64,000 bases of DNA from Bacteroidales bacterium (GCA_016281015.1 JAEEHS010000007.1:30829-94828); one strand, 5' to 3'. Positions 17,351 to 27,019 are shown, numbered from the stretch's first letter. The notes: generated from the sequence alone by a model not told the origin. A program made the numbers and translations.

Positions 17351-18614
17351 GGCTTCAGTATGTACGATCGGAGATGAAATTCTGATCGGTCAGGTAGTCG
17401 ACACCAACTCTGCCCACATTGCCCGCGCTCTGGGAGAAACCGGCATCCGTGTCCGCAGGATGCTGTCCATCGGCGACCAGCGGGAACAAATACGCGACAG
17501 CTTGCTTAATGAGCTCAGAATGAGCGATGTAGTTATTACTACAGGCGGCCTGGGACCCACCAAGGATGACATTACAAAAGCAGTCCTTGCGGAGATTTCC
17601 GGCAGTAAGACATACGTTGAAAACGCAGAACAGCTCGCTATCGTGTACCGGATCCTGCATGGACGCGGACTGGAAGTGTTGCCGAATAATAAGGCGCAGG
17701 CGCTGGTTCCGGACCGGTGCGAGGTGATTCCCAACCCCCTTGGAACGGCTCCGGTGATGGTTTTCCGCTTTACCGAGCAGGAAGTCGGACATCCGGCAGC
17801 GCTCTATGCCCTTCCAGGCGTCCCCTATGAAGCAGTCGGCATCCTTCCGAAAGTGATGGATGATATCCGGACCCATTTTGAACTCTCCGACATCCACCAC
17901 CGGAACCTGATGGTCTATGGACTGGCTGAATCCGCTCTGTCTGAATTGATTGCACCATGGGAAGACGCCCTTCCAAAGGATATCCACCTGGCTTATCTGC
18001 CCAATCCCCTGACGGGAATCCGTCTGCGTCTTTCCATATATGGAGGCCGTAAAGAAGAAGAACTTCAACGGATTGAAGAACAAATTACCCGCTTGAAAGC
18101 CATTCTCGGCAACCGGATATACTCTTACCAGGATGATTCTCTGGAAGAAACGCTCGGCCGCATGCTGAAGGCTGCCGGAAAGACCCTGAGTGCCGCGGAA
18201 AGCTGTACAGGCGGTGAAATCTCACATCTGATCACATCGGTTGCCGGCAGTTCCGCCTATTATCTGGGTTCCGTCACTTCCTACGCCATTTCTGTCAAAG
18301 AAACTGTACTGGGGGTTCCCCCGGAAATCATCGAGCAGTATGGCGTCGTCAGCAGTGAGGTCGCTGCAGCCATGGCGGAGGGCGTCCGCCGTCTGACCGG
18401 AAGCGATTATTCGGTTGCAACCACCGGTTTGGCGGGCCCGGGTGGTGACGAGAAGAACCCCGTCGGAACAGTATGGATTGCCGTCAGCGGACCGGAGGGA
18501 ACCCGTACGGTCTCAAAGTGTTACAAGAACGACCGCAAACGCAATATTGAGCGTTTTGCGGCCGCTGCATTGGACTTTTTAAGGCTCTATTTGATTGAAA
18601 CAAAAATGTTATAA
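17343..18614 (+). CDS. cinA: CinA-family nicotinamide-nucleotide amidohydrolase
   Basis: 423 residues from the ATG at 17343 (MIEASVCTIGDEILIGQVVD). The N-terminal molybdopterin-binding-like (COG1058) domain shows TTGGLGPTKDDITKAVL, and LPGVPYEAVGILP is also typical. The C-terminal amidase domain has SAAESCTGGEISHLIT with the catalytic Ser, SSAYYLGSVTSYAISVKE and TGLAGPGGDEKNPVGTVWI. It recycles NMN to nicotinic acid mononucleotide and may clean damaged NAD precursors. The start overlaps the upstream gene by 8 bp. Transcription probably ends in the hairpin at 18671-18717, inside the convergent dipeptidase gene. Confidence 0.93.
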   Translation: MIEASVCTIGDEILIGQVVDTNSAHIARALGETGIRVRRMLSIGDQREQIRDSLLNELRMSDVVITTGGLGPTKDDITKAVLAEISGSKTYVENAEQLAIVYRILHGRGLEVLPNNKAQALVPDRCEVIPNPLGTAPVMVFRFTEQEVGHPAALYALPGVPYEAVGILPKVMDDIRTHFELSDIHHRNLMVYGLAESALSELIAPWEDALPKDIHLAYLPNPLTGIRLRLSIYGGRKEEELQRIEEQITRLKAILGNRIYSYQDDSLEETLGRMLKAAGKTLSAAESCTGGEISHLITSVAGSSAYYLGSVTSYAISVKETVLGVPPEIIEQYGVVSSEVAAAMAEGVRRLTGSDYSVATTGLAGPGGDEKNPVGTVWIAVSGPEGTRTVSKCYKNDRKRNIERFAAAALDFLRLYLIETKML

Positions 18615-18639
18615 GTTAAAACATTATTGTTTCCCAACC

Positions 18640-19596
18640 TTATTCAGAGCACTTTACAATTCTATCGAAAACAGAAAGCAGATTTTCTCCTCCAATGAGG
18701 GAAATCTGCTTTTCTGTATAGCCGCGATGCCTCATTTCGTCAAAAACGAGGGGCAGGCAGCCGATATTTTCCATCCCTTCGGGCGTCACTTCGATCCCGT
18801 CGAAGTCTGTTCCGATGCCGACATGCTGATCCCCGCAGATGGAAACAGCATGATCGATATGGTCCACGATTTCGCACACACCCGGCCGCCGCCGCTGTGG
18901 ATCATCCACCAGAAAGTAGGGGTAAAAATTGATGCCGACATAACCGTCCTTTTCCGCAAGGGCCTTCAACATGTCGTCGGTCAAGTTGCGGCGGTGGCCA
19001 CAAAGTGCGCGGCAGCAGGAATGGGTTGCGACAATCGGCGAGCGTGACAAGTCGATGCAGTCCCAAAAGGTCTGGTCAGAAGCATGGGACAGATCCACCA
19101 TCATGCCGAGCTGGTTCATCCGTGCGACGACTTCCCGCCCGAAGGGGCTCAGTCCTCCCCAGCGTTTCCCTTCCGCTGCACTGTCGGCGAGCGCGTTATC
19201 TCCGTTGTGGGTCAAGGTCAGATAACGGACACCAAGGGCGTAAAAAGCCTCGAGGAGTTCCATGGATTCCTGGATCGGCGAACCATTCTCCATCCCAAGC
19301 AGGATGGAGATCCGGCCTTCGGAGAGATTCTTTCGGACGTCCTGCGGCGTGAAGGCCCATGCCACCGAGTCCGCGGCCTGGCGGACAAAGGAAGAAACGG
19401 CCCCGGCCATTTCCAGGGCATGCCTGGTTGCGGCGTCCGCCCTTGTCTCTGCCGGAGTGTACAAGGCAAAAAAGGCGGCATGGACACCGCCCTTTTTCAT
19501 TTTGGACAAATCTACCTGCTGATCCTGCCGGCTAGAAAACAGATCCCGTCCGCGCAGGAGCTCGGACGGGGTATCCAAATGAGAATCAAAGACCAT
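18640..19596 (-). CDS. Membrane dipeptidase (peptidase family M19)
   Basis: 318 residues. The zinc-binding N-terminus VFDSHLDTPSELL gives the HxD pair. LGMENGSPI carries the bridging Glu, and LTLTHNGDNALAD, MMVDLSHAS and ATHSCCRALCGHRRNLTD carry the two further histidines. VGIGTDFDGIEVTPEGMENI is the C-terminal signature. There is no signal peptide, so it is cytoplasmic here and would hydrolyse dipeptides, perhaps also D-amino-acid-containing ones. It is the last gene of the seven-gene valS run; its ATG overlaps the stop of the DUF2807 gene by 1 bp. Confidence 0.9.
   Translation of the reverse strand: MVFDSHLDTPSELLRGRDLFSSRQDQQVDLSKMKKGGVHAAFFALYTPAETRADAATRHALEMAGAVSSFVRQAADSVAWAFTPQDVRKNLSEGRISILLGMENGSPIQESMELLEAFYALGVRYLTLTHNGDNALADSAAEGKRWGGLSPFGREVVARMNQLGMMVDLSHASDQTFWDCIDLSRSPIVATHSCCRALCGHRRNLTDDMLKALAEKDGYVGINFYPYFLVDDPQRRRPGVCEIVDHIDHAVSICGDQHVGIGTDFDGIEVTPEGMENIGCLPLVFDEMRHRGYTEKQISLIGGENLLSVFDRIVKCSE
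18671..18717 (+). terminator. Hairpin inside the dipeptidase 3' end, probable terminator for cinA
   Basis: GCAGATTT (18678-18685) pairs perfectly with AAATCTGC (18702-18709). The stem extends through ACAGAAA and TTTCTGT with one bulged T, about 15 bp in all, with a T run (18710-18713) on the plus strand. It lies 57 bp past the cinA stop and inside the dipeptidase coding region. It is symmetrical enough to form on either strand. Confidence 0.5.
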
Positions 19597-20597
19597 TACT
19601 TCGTGCCGTAAGGGGCCAGCGTGGATTTGATCACCTTTCCGATGCGGAATTCAGGCGTCCCGGTATAATAGAGGGCACTGCCGCCACTCAAGGTCACATC
19701 CAGAATGCCGCTGACAGCGACGATAAGATCCGAACTGCCGGCACAGTTCGCTTCGACATCCCTGGACTGGAGGCTCATGGCATCCACATGGGCATTTCGG
19801 GAGGTTTTCACCTGCATTTTCTCGGAAACGGCGCCGCTCAGGTTGAGTTTCGCAGATCCCTCCGCCGAGATGAACGCTTTCTGGGTGGTGCCATCCAGAC
19901 TGAGCTGGGAGGTCGCCGCTGAAGAAAGATTCATGCTGTCCGTAGAAACTTGAGCCGAGACCAAAGCCGCATTGGCTGTATTGATGGCCAGTTCCCGGGC
20001 GGTAGCAGTCAACTTGATGCTGGAATTGCCGTCAGCAATCAGTTCTGCAGAGCCTTCCACATTCAAGTCCAGCACGGCCTGGGCATTCTTATGGAGGATC
20101 AAATAGGCCGTACGGGCATTGACCGTCAGGCTTTTGAGAACGGATTTATCCGAAAGGGTCAAAGTGAACTTGTCCGCATTGAAAACTTCCGTACCCGTAA
20201 CGGTGGCATTGTCAGACAAGGTGATGGCCTCCAGTTCCGGCAACGAGATAACCGCACGGAACACGGGTGCAATCGCGTTTTTGCCTTTATAGAGTTTCTT
20301 CACTTCCTTCGGAACGGACTTGACGTCGTAGGAAAGGTGAAGGGTGCGGGATTTTACATATTTTTCAACATAGGGAGCCAGTTCCTTGTCTACCGTGAGC
20401 CGCATCCCGTAGGTTCCCTTGACCAAGGTCACCTCAAAATTGTCTTCCACATCGATGGAGTTGAATTCCGAAAGCGGAATCTCTTTGTCCTCCAATTGGG
20501 CCGCCAGCGTTTGGGCGCCGGCGGGGAAAACGAAGCCCATACCGAAAGCAATCATTACGATAACTACTTTCAAAGAATTGCTGATCAACTTTTTCAT
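19596..20597 (-). CDS. DUF2807 (GIN-domain) auto-transporter-adhesin-head-like protein
   Basis: 333 residues from ATG 20595-20597; a TTG 6 bp upstream is an alternative. The signal peptide ends at FPAGAQ. The mature protein starts LSEFNSIDVEDNFEVTLVKG, the hallmark of the DUF2807 head domain. Its second half is a low-complexity ladder of beta strands rich in Ser, Ala and Asn (TANAALVSAQVSTDSM, GSAKLNLSGAVSEKM), as in beta-helical surface proteins. It is probably exported to the periplasm or cell surface; function unknown. It lies 13 bp after the ABC-F gene. Confidence 0.82.
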   Translation of the reverse strand: MKKLISNSLKVVIVMIAFGMGFVFPAGAQTLAAQLEDKEIPLSEFNSIDVEDNFEVTLVKGTYGMRLTVDKELAPYVEKYVKSRTLHLSYDVKSVPKEVKKLYKGKNAIAPVFRAVISLPELEAITLSDNATVTGTEVFNADKFTLTLSDKSVLKSLTVNARTAYLILHKNAQAVLDLNVEGSAELIADGNSSIKLTATARELAINTANAALVSAQVSTDSMNLSSAATSQLSLDGTTQKAFISAEGSAKLNLSGAVSEKMQVKTSRNAHVDAMSLQSRDVEANCAGSSDLIVAVSGILDVTLSGGSALYYTGTPEFRIGKVIKSTLAPYGTK

Positions 20598-20610
20598 ATT
20601 CAATTAATAT

Positions 20611-22533
20611 TTATATGTCCAACTGTTCCGACAGTTCGCCCCATTCCTGGAAGAAGGCATCCCTGTCACGCTGCTGCTCCAAATACTCCCGTGTCAACTC
20701 CAAAATATCGTCATTATTTCCGGGATTTGCAAGTTTTTTCTCAATTTCAGCCATCCTCGCTTCCCGGCGGGAAATCTCTTTTTCGAGATAGTCTACCCGT
20801 GTGCGCAGTTTCCGCTGCTGCTTTGTATCGCTTTTGCGGACGGCATACTCCTCTTGGGCGGCACTTTTCTTCTGCGGGGCTTTTTCAGCCGGGGTATAAC
20901 GCCGCTCCAACTCCTGCAGGTTTTCCAGTTTCCGTTTTTCAAGGAAGTCGGATACGCTCCCCAGGTGCTCCTTGACCCGACCGTCCCGGAATTCATACAA
21001 CTTGTCCACAAGCCCCTCCAGGAAGCCCCGGTCATGAGATACAACAATCAGCGTGCCATCGAATTGACGGAGAGCTTCTTTGAGGATGTCCTTGGAGCGA
21101 ATATCCATGTGGTTGGTCGGTTCATCCAGCGCCAGTACATTGTATGGTTGGAGCATCAGCTTGGCCATGCCGAGCCGGGCCCGCTCCCCGCCGGACAGTA
21201 CCGAGACCTTCTTGTCAATATCCTCTCCTTTGAACAGAAACGCCCCCAGGATATCCCTGAGCCGTGTCCGGATGTCGCCTGTCGCAATCCGGTCCAGGGT
21301 ACCGAACACCGTTTCGTTCTTGTCCAGGATATCTTCCTGGTTCTGGGCGTAATAGCCGATATGGACATTGTGTCCGATGCGGGCCTCGCCGGAAATGGGA
21401 GCCAACTCCCCTGTCATGACGCGCATCAGGGTGGTTTTCCCCTCGCCGTTCCGGCCGATGAGGGCCACTTTCTCCCCGCGCTTGATTTCAATCCCTGCAT
21501 GGGAGAACACGACTTTCCCGGGATAGCCGACCGTCAGGTCCTCTCCTTTGAAGACCACGTCACCGGAGCGTTCCGCAGGAGGAAACCTCAGGCTGATCTT
21601 TGCCCAGTCCGTCTCATCGATTTCAATGCGGTCGAGCCGCTCCAGCGCTTTGATACGGGACTGGACCTGGTTGGATTTGGTCGGTTTATAACGGAAACGG
21701 TTGATGAAATCTTCTGTCTTCTCAATCATCCGCTGCTGGTTCTCATAGGCGGCCGTCTGCTGCGCAATCCGTTCGGCCCTCAGTGCAACATATTGACTGT
21801 AAGGGACTTTATAATCATGGATATGTCCCAGCAGGATTTCTACCGTCCGCGAAGTCACGGTATCCAGGAACTTTCGGTCATGGGAGACCAGAAGAACTGC
21901 ACCGCGATAACTCTTCAGATAATCCTCGAACCACTCAATGGATTCGATGTCCAGATGGTTGGTCGGTTCGTCCAGCAGCAGTACGTCCGGACGGGAAAGG
22001 AGCACCTTGGCCAGTTCGATACGCATGTTCCATCCCTGGCTGAACGTTTCCGTGCGGCGTTCCAGTTCTTCCGTCTTGAATCCAAGCCCGGCCAGTGTCC
22101 GCTCCGCCTGGACCCGGGGCGATTCCCCGCTCTCCAGCGAAAGACGGTCATTGATTTCGTTCAATCGCGCAATCAAACGGGCATAATCATCTGATTCATA
22201 GTCTGTTCTCTCCCCTAGCTGATTCGTAATCCGCTCCAGTTCGGCCTCCATTCCATGCAGGTGATCAAAGACGGTCATCACCTCATCGATGACGCTGCGT
22301 CCCTTGTTGTGCTGCATGATTTGCGGCAGATAGCCGATCTGAAGGCCGGAAGGCATGTCGATATGTCCGCTGGTCGGAGACTGCTCCCCGGTGAGGAGTT
22401 TCATCAAGGTTGATTTACCGGCACCGTTCTTCCCCACCAGGGCGATATGCTCGTTCTCGCTGATGTGGAAGCTGATATTGTCCAGCAGCGTAAAACCGCC
22501 GAAGGCCACCGTTACGTTATTGATCGCTATCAT
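20611..22533 (-). CDS. ABC-F family ATPase
   Basis: 640 residues with two ABC modules and no membrane segments. Module 1 has Walker A GKNGAGKSTL, signature FSQGWNMRIELAKVL and Walker B LLLDEPTNHLD. Module 2 has GRNGEGKTTL, SGGERARLGMAKL and LALDEPTNHMD. The inter-module linker includes RMIEKTEDFINRFRYKPTKS, the P-site tRNA interaction region. A C-terminal coiled coil (RKLRTRVDYLEKEISRREAR onward) resembles Uup-type tails. Members act on ribosomes in translation quality control or antibiotic protection; nothing here points to resistance. It overlaps tatC by 17 bp. Confidence 0.92.
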   Translation of the reverse strand: MIAINNVTVAFGGFTLLDNISFHISENEHIALVGKNGAGKSTLMKLLTGEQSPTSGHIDMPSGLQIGYLPQIMQHNKGRSVIDEVMTVFDHLHGMEAELERITNQLGERTDYESDDYARLIARLNEINDRLSLESGESPRVQAERTLAGLGFKTEELERRTETFSQGWNMRIELAKVLLSRPDVLLLDEPTNHLDIESIEWFEDYLKSYRGAVLLVSHDRKFLDTVTSRTVEILLGHIHDYKVPYSQYVALRAERIAQQTAAYENQQRMIEKTEDFINRFRYKPTKSNQVQSRIKALERLDRIEIDETDWAKISLRFPPAERSGDVVFKGEDLTVGYPGKVVFSHAGIEIKRGEKVALIGRNGEGKTTLMRVMTGELAPISGEARIGHNVHIGYYAQNQEDILDKNETVFGTLDRIATGDIRTRLRDILGAFLFKGEDIDKKVSVLSGGERARLGMAKLMLQPYNVLALDEPTNHMDIRSKDILKEALRQFDGTLIVVSHDRGFLEGLVDKLYEFRDGRVKEHLGSVSDFLEKRKLENLQELERRYTPAEKAPQKKSAAQEEYAVRKSDTKQQRKLRTRVDYLEKEISRREARMAEIEKKLANPGNNDDILELTREYLEQQRDRDAFFQEWGELSEQLDI

Positions 22534-23272
22534 GATGGTCTCGACAGACTAAGATGGAGAATTCGTACAGTCCATAGAGCGGGACAGCCAGGACAAACAT
22601 GGACACAGGATCGCTCGGCGTAATGAAGGCGGCAAGCAGGAGAATCACGACAAAAGCGTGTTTCCGGTACTTGCGAAGGGTGTCCTTGCCGACAAGTCCG
22701 AGGCTCGACAGGACCAGGATCACGGTCGGGAACTCGAAAATCAGCCCGACCAGAAATACCATGGAGGTGAAAAGCGAGATGTATGAGGAAAGGGATATCG
22801 TGTTCTGGACCGTCTCGCTGACCGAATAGTTCATGAAAAACATCAGACAGACCGGCAGGACAAGCAGATATCCGACAGCAACGCCCAGATAGAACAGCCC
22901 TGAGGACAAGCCGAAGGCCGTCCGGACTGCCTTTTTCTCCTGCTCATAAAGGGCCGGCGCAATAAAGCGCCAGATTTCCCAGATCAGATACGGGAAAGCG
23001 AGGACCACCCCGCAGAGCACGGCCATCTTCAGATGGACAAAGAACTGGGCGGTGACTTCGATATTTACCAGTTGCATCCGAAAGTCCAGGTGAAGCCACC
23101 GGTAGAGCGGGAAATCTGCCGTCGTCGGGTAGAGTACCGCCCGAAACAGATGCTCCGGAATGAACAGGAAGCCCACGGAGAGGAGTACCACCGCCAGTAC
23201 CGAACGGAACAGCGTTCCCCTCAGTACTTCCAGATGGTCCCAGAAGGACATTTCGCCTTCTATCGGAGCCAC
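22517..23272 (-). CDS. tatC: Sec-independent protein translocase TatC
   Basis: 251 residues. MSFWDHLEVLRGTLFRS holds the conserved cytoplasmic N-terminal motif (HLxELR), which binds the twin-arginine signal. Six hydrophobic helices follow; FPYLIWEIWRFIAPALYEQEKK is the conserved loop, and LVGLIFEFPTVILVLSSLGLV with the late FITPSDPVSMFVLAVPLYGL completes the signature. It forms the substrate receptor of the Tat pore with TatA, whose gene ends one base before this one begins. No tatB is present, as is usual in this phylum. Confidence 0.94.
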   Translation of the reverse strand: MAPIEGEMSFWDHLEVLRGTLFRSVLAVVLLSVGFLFIPEHLFRAVLYPTTADFPLYRWLHLDFRMQLVNIEVTAQFFVHLKMAVLCGVVLAFPYLIWEIWRFIAPALYEQEKKAVRTAFGLSSGLFYLGVAVGYLLVLPVCLMFFMNYSVSETVQNTISLSSYISLFTSMVFLVGLIFEFPTVILVLSSLGLVGKDTLRKYRKHAFVVILLLAAFITPSDPVSMFVLAVPLYGLYEFSILVCRDHHDSDQ

Positions 23273-23458
23273 TTACTCTTTTTTGTAATTATCGTCCTTG
23301 TCGATTTCCTTCTCGACTTCGTTGATCCCTTCCTTGAAACTCTTGACACCTTTGCCAAGGCCTTTCATGAGTTCGGGGATCTTCTTTCCGCCGAACAGCA
23401 GGAGCACCACCAGTACGATGGCGACAATCTCCCAGGTTCCCAAAAACAATGGATACAT
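23273..23458 (-). CDS. tatA: Sec-independent protein translocase TatA
   Basis: 61 residues: a short N-terminal membrane helix [20 protein letters not shown], the [16 protein letters not shown] hinge with the conserved Phe-Gly, then an amphipathic helix and a charged tail ([15 protein letters not shown]). This is the complete TatA layout and its normal length. The genes for the thioesterase, tatA and tatC are nearly contiguous, so they are expressed together. Confidence 0.93.
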   Translation of the reverse strand: MYPLFLGTWEIVAIVLVVLLLFGGKKIPELMKGLGKGVKSFKEGINEVEKEIDKDDNYKKE

Positions 23459-23463
23459 AGTGA

Positions 23464-23877
23464 TCAGTCGTTATTGTGTTCTTCAAAAATCCGGCATACC
23501 GCCTCGGGACAACGGACCGGCCGGAACGTCTTGCTGTCAATGAAGCCCAGCACCACTTCGCCTTCCGCACAAAGTTCGCCGCGCTGGTTCCGGACCGTCT
23601 GATGGATGACCATCTTGGCAAGCGGAGGGCGCGTCACCTCGGCCGTCGCCGTCAGCACATCTCCCATCCGGGCCGGATGACGGAAGTGACACTCCACCGA
23701 GACGATCGGGACAAAGATTCCCAGCTGTTTTTCACACTCCTGAATCGGGAATCCCAGCTCGACCAGCATCTGGCTCCGGGCATTCTCGAAGTAGCGGATG
23801 TAGTTCGAGTGATGGACCACTCCCATCAGGTCGGTTTCATAGTACCGAACAGGAAAACTTGTCTCAAAAACAGCCAT
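23464..23877 (-). CDS. Hot-dog-fold acyl-CoA thioesterase (YbgC/FadM-like)
   Basis: 137 residues. [24 protein letters not shown] is the 4-hydroxybenzoyl-CoA thioesterase signature with the catalytic Asp and the following Gly-Val-Val-His. [14 protein letters not shown] and the later [17 protein letters not shown] complete the single hot-dog domain. It hydrolyses acyl-CoA thioesters in the cytoplasm; chain length is unknown. It lies 42 bp after valS and 5 bp before tatA. Confidence 0.87.
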   Translation of the reverse strand: MAVFETSFPVRYYETDLMGVVHHSNYIRYFENARSQMLVELGFPIQECEKQLGIFVPIVSVECHFRHPARMGDVLTATAEVTRPPLAKMVIHQTVRNQRGELCAEGEVVLGFIDSKTFRPVRCPEAVCRIFEEHNND

Positions 23878-23919
23878 AACAAAAAAGTTATATCATTAAA
23901 CTATTTTGTTTCTCTTGCT

Positions 23920-26577
23920 CTATTTCAGCGCTTTTAGTTGCGACTCAATGATTTCAATGCGAGAGAGGGCATCCGCCTCTTTTTTGCGCTCGTTGTCGAT
24001 GACGGCAGCAGGTGCATTCGCGACAAAACGCTCGTTGGAAAGTTTTTTCCGCACACCTGCGAGGAAGTTTTGCTGGTAGGCAAGGTCTTTTTCGAGTTTC
24101 GCAATTTCCTCGTCGGCATTGACAAGACCTTCCAGGAGGACAAAGCCTTCATAGGTCCTTACCAGCAGGCTGATGCCCTGCCCCTGACCGAACTCGGATA
24201 CCAGCCTTACCGCCGCGTTGGAGAGTTTCTCGACCAGCGGAATGACCCCCTCGGGATAACCGCTCTTCAGCAGCAAGGTCAACGGCTCCTTGGGAGCGAT
24301 ATTCTTCTGGGCACGGACACCCCGCACGGCATTGACTGTCTCAAAGGCAATGGCGAAATCGGTCAGGACCGCTTCATCCGCTTTCTCGACAGAGGGCGCG
24401 GCGGCATACATGATGGTCTCCCCTTCTGCGCGCGGCGAAAGATCCTGCCAGAGTTCTTCCGTAATGAACGGCATGACCGGATGGATCAGTTTCAGCAGCG
24501 CCTCGAAATACGATAGCGTCGCAGCGTGGGTCGCCGCATCGGTCGGAGCGGCTTTCCCATCCACGAAGGCGGGTTTGACAGCCTCCAGATACCAGGAGCA
24601 GAAGTCATCCCAGAACAGGCGGTAGATGGTCATCAGGGCCTCGGAAATGCGGAATTTGCCGTAGCAGTCTTCCACGATGGCGACCGTTTCCTTCAATTTT
24701 TCTCCGAACCAACGGACGGCGGCAGCGCTCACTGGGCTCTGGGGAGCCTTCTCGTCCACAGAGAAGCCCTTGACCAGGCGGTATGCGTTCCAGATTTTGT
24801 TGCAGAAGGCAGCTCCTTGCTGAATCTGAGCCTCATCATAGAAAATGTCGTTTCCGGCCGATGAGCAGAGCAGCATGCCGATACGAACGGCATCCGCTCC
24901 ATACTGTTCGATCAGTTTCAGCGGATCCGGGGAATTCCCCAGGGTCTTGGACATCTTCCGACCAATCTTGTCCCGGACAATACCGGTAAAATAGACATTG
25001 GAGAAAGGTTCACGGCCCATAAACTCCTCGCCGGCCATGATCATGCGGGCCACCCAGAAGAAAATGATATCCGGTCCGGTCACCAGATCGCTGGTCGGAT
25101 AATAATAGGCCAGGTCTTTGTTCGGCTGGTGATCCGGGTGGCCGGGCATATCGGGATCAAAGACCGAAATCGGCCAGAGCCAGGAACTGAACCAGGTATC
25201 TAGCACGTCTTCATCCTGATGAAGGTCCTCTGCCTTGATATCCGGACAGATAGCCTGGGCTGCCTTAAGTGCCGCTTCAGCATTGGGTTCAACGACGACG
25301 CGGCCATCCGGAAGGTACCAGGCCGGGATCCGCTGTCCCCACCAGAGCTGGCGGGAGATACACCAGTCGCGGGCATTCTCCATCCAGTGACGGTAGGTAT
25401 TGACATACTTCTCGGGGATGAAGCGGGTCCGGCCGCTGTCCACGGTCTCCATCGCCATCTGGGCGAGTTCGCTCATCTTCAGGAACCACTGGGCGCTGAG
25501 ACGCGGTTCGATGACGGCATTTGTCCGTTCGGAATAACCGACCGGGGACGTATACTGCTCGACCTTTTCAAGGTTTCCCGCCTCCTCCAGCATCTTGACG
25601 ATCTTCTTGCGGGCGACAAAACGGTCTTCCCCGACAAGAATCTGTGCCTTTTCGTTCAAGCGGCCGTGCTCATCGATGATGTCGAGCACCTCCAGGTTGT
25701 GCCTCAGACCGATTTCATAGTCATGGACATCATGGGCCGGCGTCACTTTCAGGCAACCGGTTCCAAAGTCCATCTCGACATAATCGTCCTCGATGACCGG
25801 AATCTCCCGATTGATCAGCGGGATGAGCACTTTCTTCCCGCGAAGATGGTGGTGGCGCTCATCGGCAGGGTTGACGCAGATGGCCGCATCCGCCATAATG
25901 GTTTCCGGACGGGTCGTGGCGATCACCAGATACGCATCGGTCGGATTCCCTTTCCCGTCGGAGATATAATAACGCAGGTGATAGAAATGGCTCTGGGTAT
26001 CTTTGTGGATGACTTCATCGTCACTGACGGCCGTCAGCGCCTCCGGGTCCCAGTTGACCATCCGGACGCCTTTATAAATCCATCCTTTCTTGTAGAAATA
26101 GACGAAGGTGTTGATAACAGCCTCGGACAGAGCCGGTTCCATGGTAAAACGGGTCCGGTCCCAGTCGCAGGAGCAGCCAAGCTTGCGCAACTGTTTCAGA
26201 ATAATCCCGCCATGTTCCTCCTTCCACTGCCAGGCATGGGTGAGGAACTCCTCGCGGGTCAGGTCTTCCTTCCGGATGCCCTGCTCCTTGAGCCGTGCGA
26301 CGACCTTGGACTCCGTGGCGATGGACGCATGGTCCGTTCCCGGCACCCAGCAGGCATTTTTTCCATGCATGCGGGCATTACGGATCAGGACATCGTTCAG
26401 GGTATTGTTCAGGACATGGCCCATGTGAAGGATGTCGGTCACGTTGGGCGGCGGAATCACGATGGTGTAAGGCTCTTTCTCGTTGGGTTCACTGTGGAAG
26501 AATTTGTGGTCCAGCCAGTAGGCATACCACTTGTCTTCCACTTCGGCGGCATTGTACTTTGCTGCTAATTCCTTCAT
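23920..26577 (-). CDS. valS: Valyl-tRNA synthetase
   Basis: 885 residues, class I. The HIGH motif is PPPNVTDILHMGHVLNN, and KMSKTLGNSPDPLK is the KMSKS loop. The editing domain (VIATTRPETIMADAAICVNP) is present, as is the WWGQRIPAW signature. The C-terminal coiled-coil arm (EEIAKLEKDLAYQQNFLAGV onward) is complete, so this is the full-length ValS form. The gene starts at ATG 26577 and leads the minus-strand run valS, thioesterase, tatA, tatC, abc-f, DUF2807, dipeptidase. Confidence 0.97.
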   Translation of the reverse strand: MKELAAKYNAAEVEDKWYAYWLDHKFFHSEPNEKEPYTIVIPPPNVTDILHMGHVLNNTLNDVLIRNARMHGKNACWVPGTDHASIATESKVVARLKEQGIRKEDLTREEFLTHAWQWKEEHGGIILKQLRKLGCSCDWDRTRFTMEPALSEAVINTFVYFYKKGWIYKGVRMVNWDPEALTAVSDDEVIHKDTQSHFYHLRYYISDGKGNPTDAYLVIATTRPETIMADAAICVNPADERHHHLRGKKVLIPLINREIPVIEDDYVEMDFGTGCLKVTPAHDVHDYEIGLRHNLEVLDIIDEHGRLNEKAQILVGEDRFVARKKIVKMLEEAGNLEKVEQYTSPVGYSERTNAVIEPRLSAQWFLKMSELAQMAMETVDSGRTRFIPEKYVNTYRHWMENARDWCISRQLWWGQRIPAWYLPDGRVVVEPNAEAALKAAQAICPDIKAEDLHQDEDVLDTWFSSWLWPISVFDPDMPGHPDHQPNKDLAYYYPTSDLVTGPDIIFFWVARMIMAGEEFMGREPFSNVYFTGIVRDKIGRKMSKTLGNSPDPLKLIEQYGADAVRIGMLLCSSAGNDIFYDEAQIQQGAAFCNKIWNAYRLVKGFSVDEKAPQSPVSAAAVRWFGEKLKETVAIVEDCYGKFRISEALMTIYRLFWDDFCSWYLEAVKPAFVDGKAAPTDAATHAATLSYFEALLKLIHPVMPFITEELWQDLSPRAEGETIMYAAAPSVEKADEAVLTDFAIAFETVNAVRGVRAQKNIAPKEPLTLLLKSGYPEGVIPLVEKLSNAAVRLVSEFGQGQGISLLVRTYEGFVLLEGLVNADEEIAKLEKDLAYQQNFLAGVRKKLSNERFVANAPAAVIDNERKKEADALSRIEIIESQLKALK

Positions 26578-26613
26578 ATCTTTATCTTTTCTATGTTCCT
26601 TTGTTCAATCTTA

Positions 26614-26641
26614 CAAAAATACGGATTTTTTCGTAATTTTG
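26614..26641. promoter_or_regulatory. Divergent -7 boxes for valS and the DUF3467 gene
   Basis: On the minus strand TATTTTTG (26621-26614) lies 36 bp before the valS ATG. On the plus strand TAATTTTG (26634-26641) lies 29 bp before the DUF3467 ATG. Both fit TAnnTTTG. The two boxes are only 12 bp apart, so the two polymerases would compete. Confidence 0.55.
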
Positions 26642-26670
26642 CAGTACAAAACGGTATAAAAAGAAAGACT

Positions 26671-27018
26671 ATGGATAACAAGCAGCCGCAAGGCCCCCAG
26701 CTCCAACTGGAAATCAATCCCCAGCTGACGAAAGTCTCTTACTCGAACCTCGCCATCATCTCCCATTCCCGGAGCGAGTTTGTCATTGACCTGGCATCCA
26801 ACCTGCCCGGCATGCCCAAGGCCCTGGTGGAGAGCCGGACCATCATGACTCCCGAGCACGCCAAACGCCTGATGAATGCCTTGTTCGACAACGTATCCAA
26901 GTATGAGGCTCAGTTCGGTGTCATCGACCTCAGCGGCGGACAGGGCCCGAAACCGCAGGGCGGAGCCACGTTCGACCTCGGCTCTTTTGGCCCTTTCGGC
27001 GGTGGAAGCAAATCCTGA
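26671..27018 (+). CDS. DUF3467 domain protein
   Basis: 115 residues from the ATG at 26671; the longer frame begins in the promoter region. SYSNLAIISHSRSEFVIDLA is the recognisable DUF3467 core, and RTIMTPEHAKRLMNALFDNVSKYE is its helical second half. A glycine-rich tail ends in FGPFGGGSKS. It is cytoplasmic and of unknown function, found widely in Bacteroidota. The next gene, kdsC, starts 1 bp after the stop, so it is co-expressed with KDO phosphatase and Maf. Confidence 0.82.
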   Translation: MDNKQPQGPQLQLEINPQLTKVSYSNLAIISHSRSEFVIDLASNLPGMPKALVESRTIMTPEHAKRLMNALFDNVSKYEAQFGVIDLSGGQGPKPQGGATFDLGSFGPFGGGSKS

Positions 27019-27019
27019 G

